This document shows, in pieces, positions 63,623-64,000 of a stretch of DNA of 64,000 nt (positions are counted from its first letter, which is position 1; the number at the start of each line of letters is the position of its first letter). The DNA lies in NCBI GenBank assembly GCA_023213395.1, contig CM041465.1, positions 181,543,741-181,607,740 of the forward strand. Direction: 5' to 3'. Under the pieces are notes generated by a model. It worked only from the letters and a program-made list of their open reading frames with translations, was not told where the DNA came from and searched no databases. This stretch comes from Cycas panzhihuaensis. Its lineage: Eukaryota; Cycadophyta. The position numbers were made by a program, and so were the translations under genes.

Positions 63623-64000
63623 GAAAAAGACACTTCCAAAAAATGAATTGTACCCATTTTAGGATGTCAAACTACTTAGTTTGTCACTTGCTTTAGATGT
63701 ATGTGATTGATTTTCTGCTACAAATTAGCTTAAAAGAAGTTATATAAAAGTTAAATAAAAGCCTCAAACATATATTATAAATGATCAGTAAAAAAAAAAA
63801 AGAAAAAACTTCTTAAAAAGTTAAAAGGACAAACCTAGTAGGATATATCGAATGCTCAGATTGATTAGCTTCAAAGTTGTAGTAAACAATACCAAATTAA
63901 TATGAGATTATACCGATTTGAAGATCAATAAAATATCTATTTGATGGATTTGATAATTTTGAGAATAGGTTTTTACAAGTTAAGATTTTAATGCACAAAT
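63623..64000. other. Spacer after the microsatellite
   Basis: Unique AT-rich sequence with a short A-rich run near 63790. Nothing recognised. Confidence 0.6.

Overview
The window is nuclear DNA of a large, repeat-rich plant genome. The evidence is a spliced strictosidine-synthase-like gene, an RD19-type cysteine protease fragment, a Copia element with a plant-type primer site, and a nest of Tat-type Ty3/gypsy elements carrying a plant mobile domain (PMD). Long AT-rich spacers, LTRs of 2-3 kb and deep nesting would suit a gymnosperm, but the species cannot be fixed from sequence alone.

Layout. 1-4514: AT-rich spacer. 4515-10114: a complete but non-autonomous Copia-type retrotransposon (TSD TATAC, PBS, polypurine tract) that has lost pol and carries an antisense fragment of a host papain-family protease gene. 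10115-14009: spacer with two decayed minisatellites. 14010-54918: one old Tat-type gypsy element, here called B (plus strand), with a second element in each of its LTRs. Element A (14278-30470, minus strand) lies in the 5' LTR and element C (42428-52743, minus strand, TSD ACGCC) in the 3' LTR. 54919-55854: spacer. 55855-57477: strictosidine-synthase-like gene (minus, six exons). 57478-59649: spacer. 59650-63622: about 4 kb of TA-rich microsatellite. 63623-64000: spacer.

How the gypsy nest fits together. A has a full set: LTR, PBS, gag, protease, RT, RNase H, integrase, then a PMD gene on the opposite strand, a second (archaeal-like) RNase H, PPT and LTR. It carries stop codons, so this copy is dead. 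B and C have gag and protease but no RT, RNase H or integrase, and both share the same replacement sequence after protease. They look like a gag-protease-only non-autonomous lineage that would need an A-like partner. B keeps the antisense PMD gene; C has lost it. The A and B antisense genes share a TATA motif and a GT-AG intron readable only on the antisense strand, so the cargo looks like a real, separately transcribed and spliced gene. An imperfect hairpin of about 85 bp sits just past the sense coding end, between convergent sense and antisense genes. It is single in A and B and expanded to nine tandem units in C.

The only candidate host gene is the strictosidine-synthase-like gene. Its third exon appears to have lost the proper splice acceptor by one base change, so it may be a recent pseudogene.
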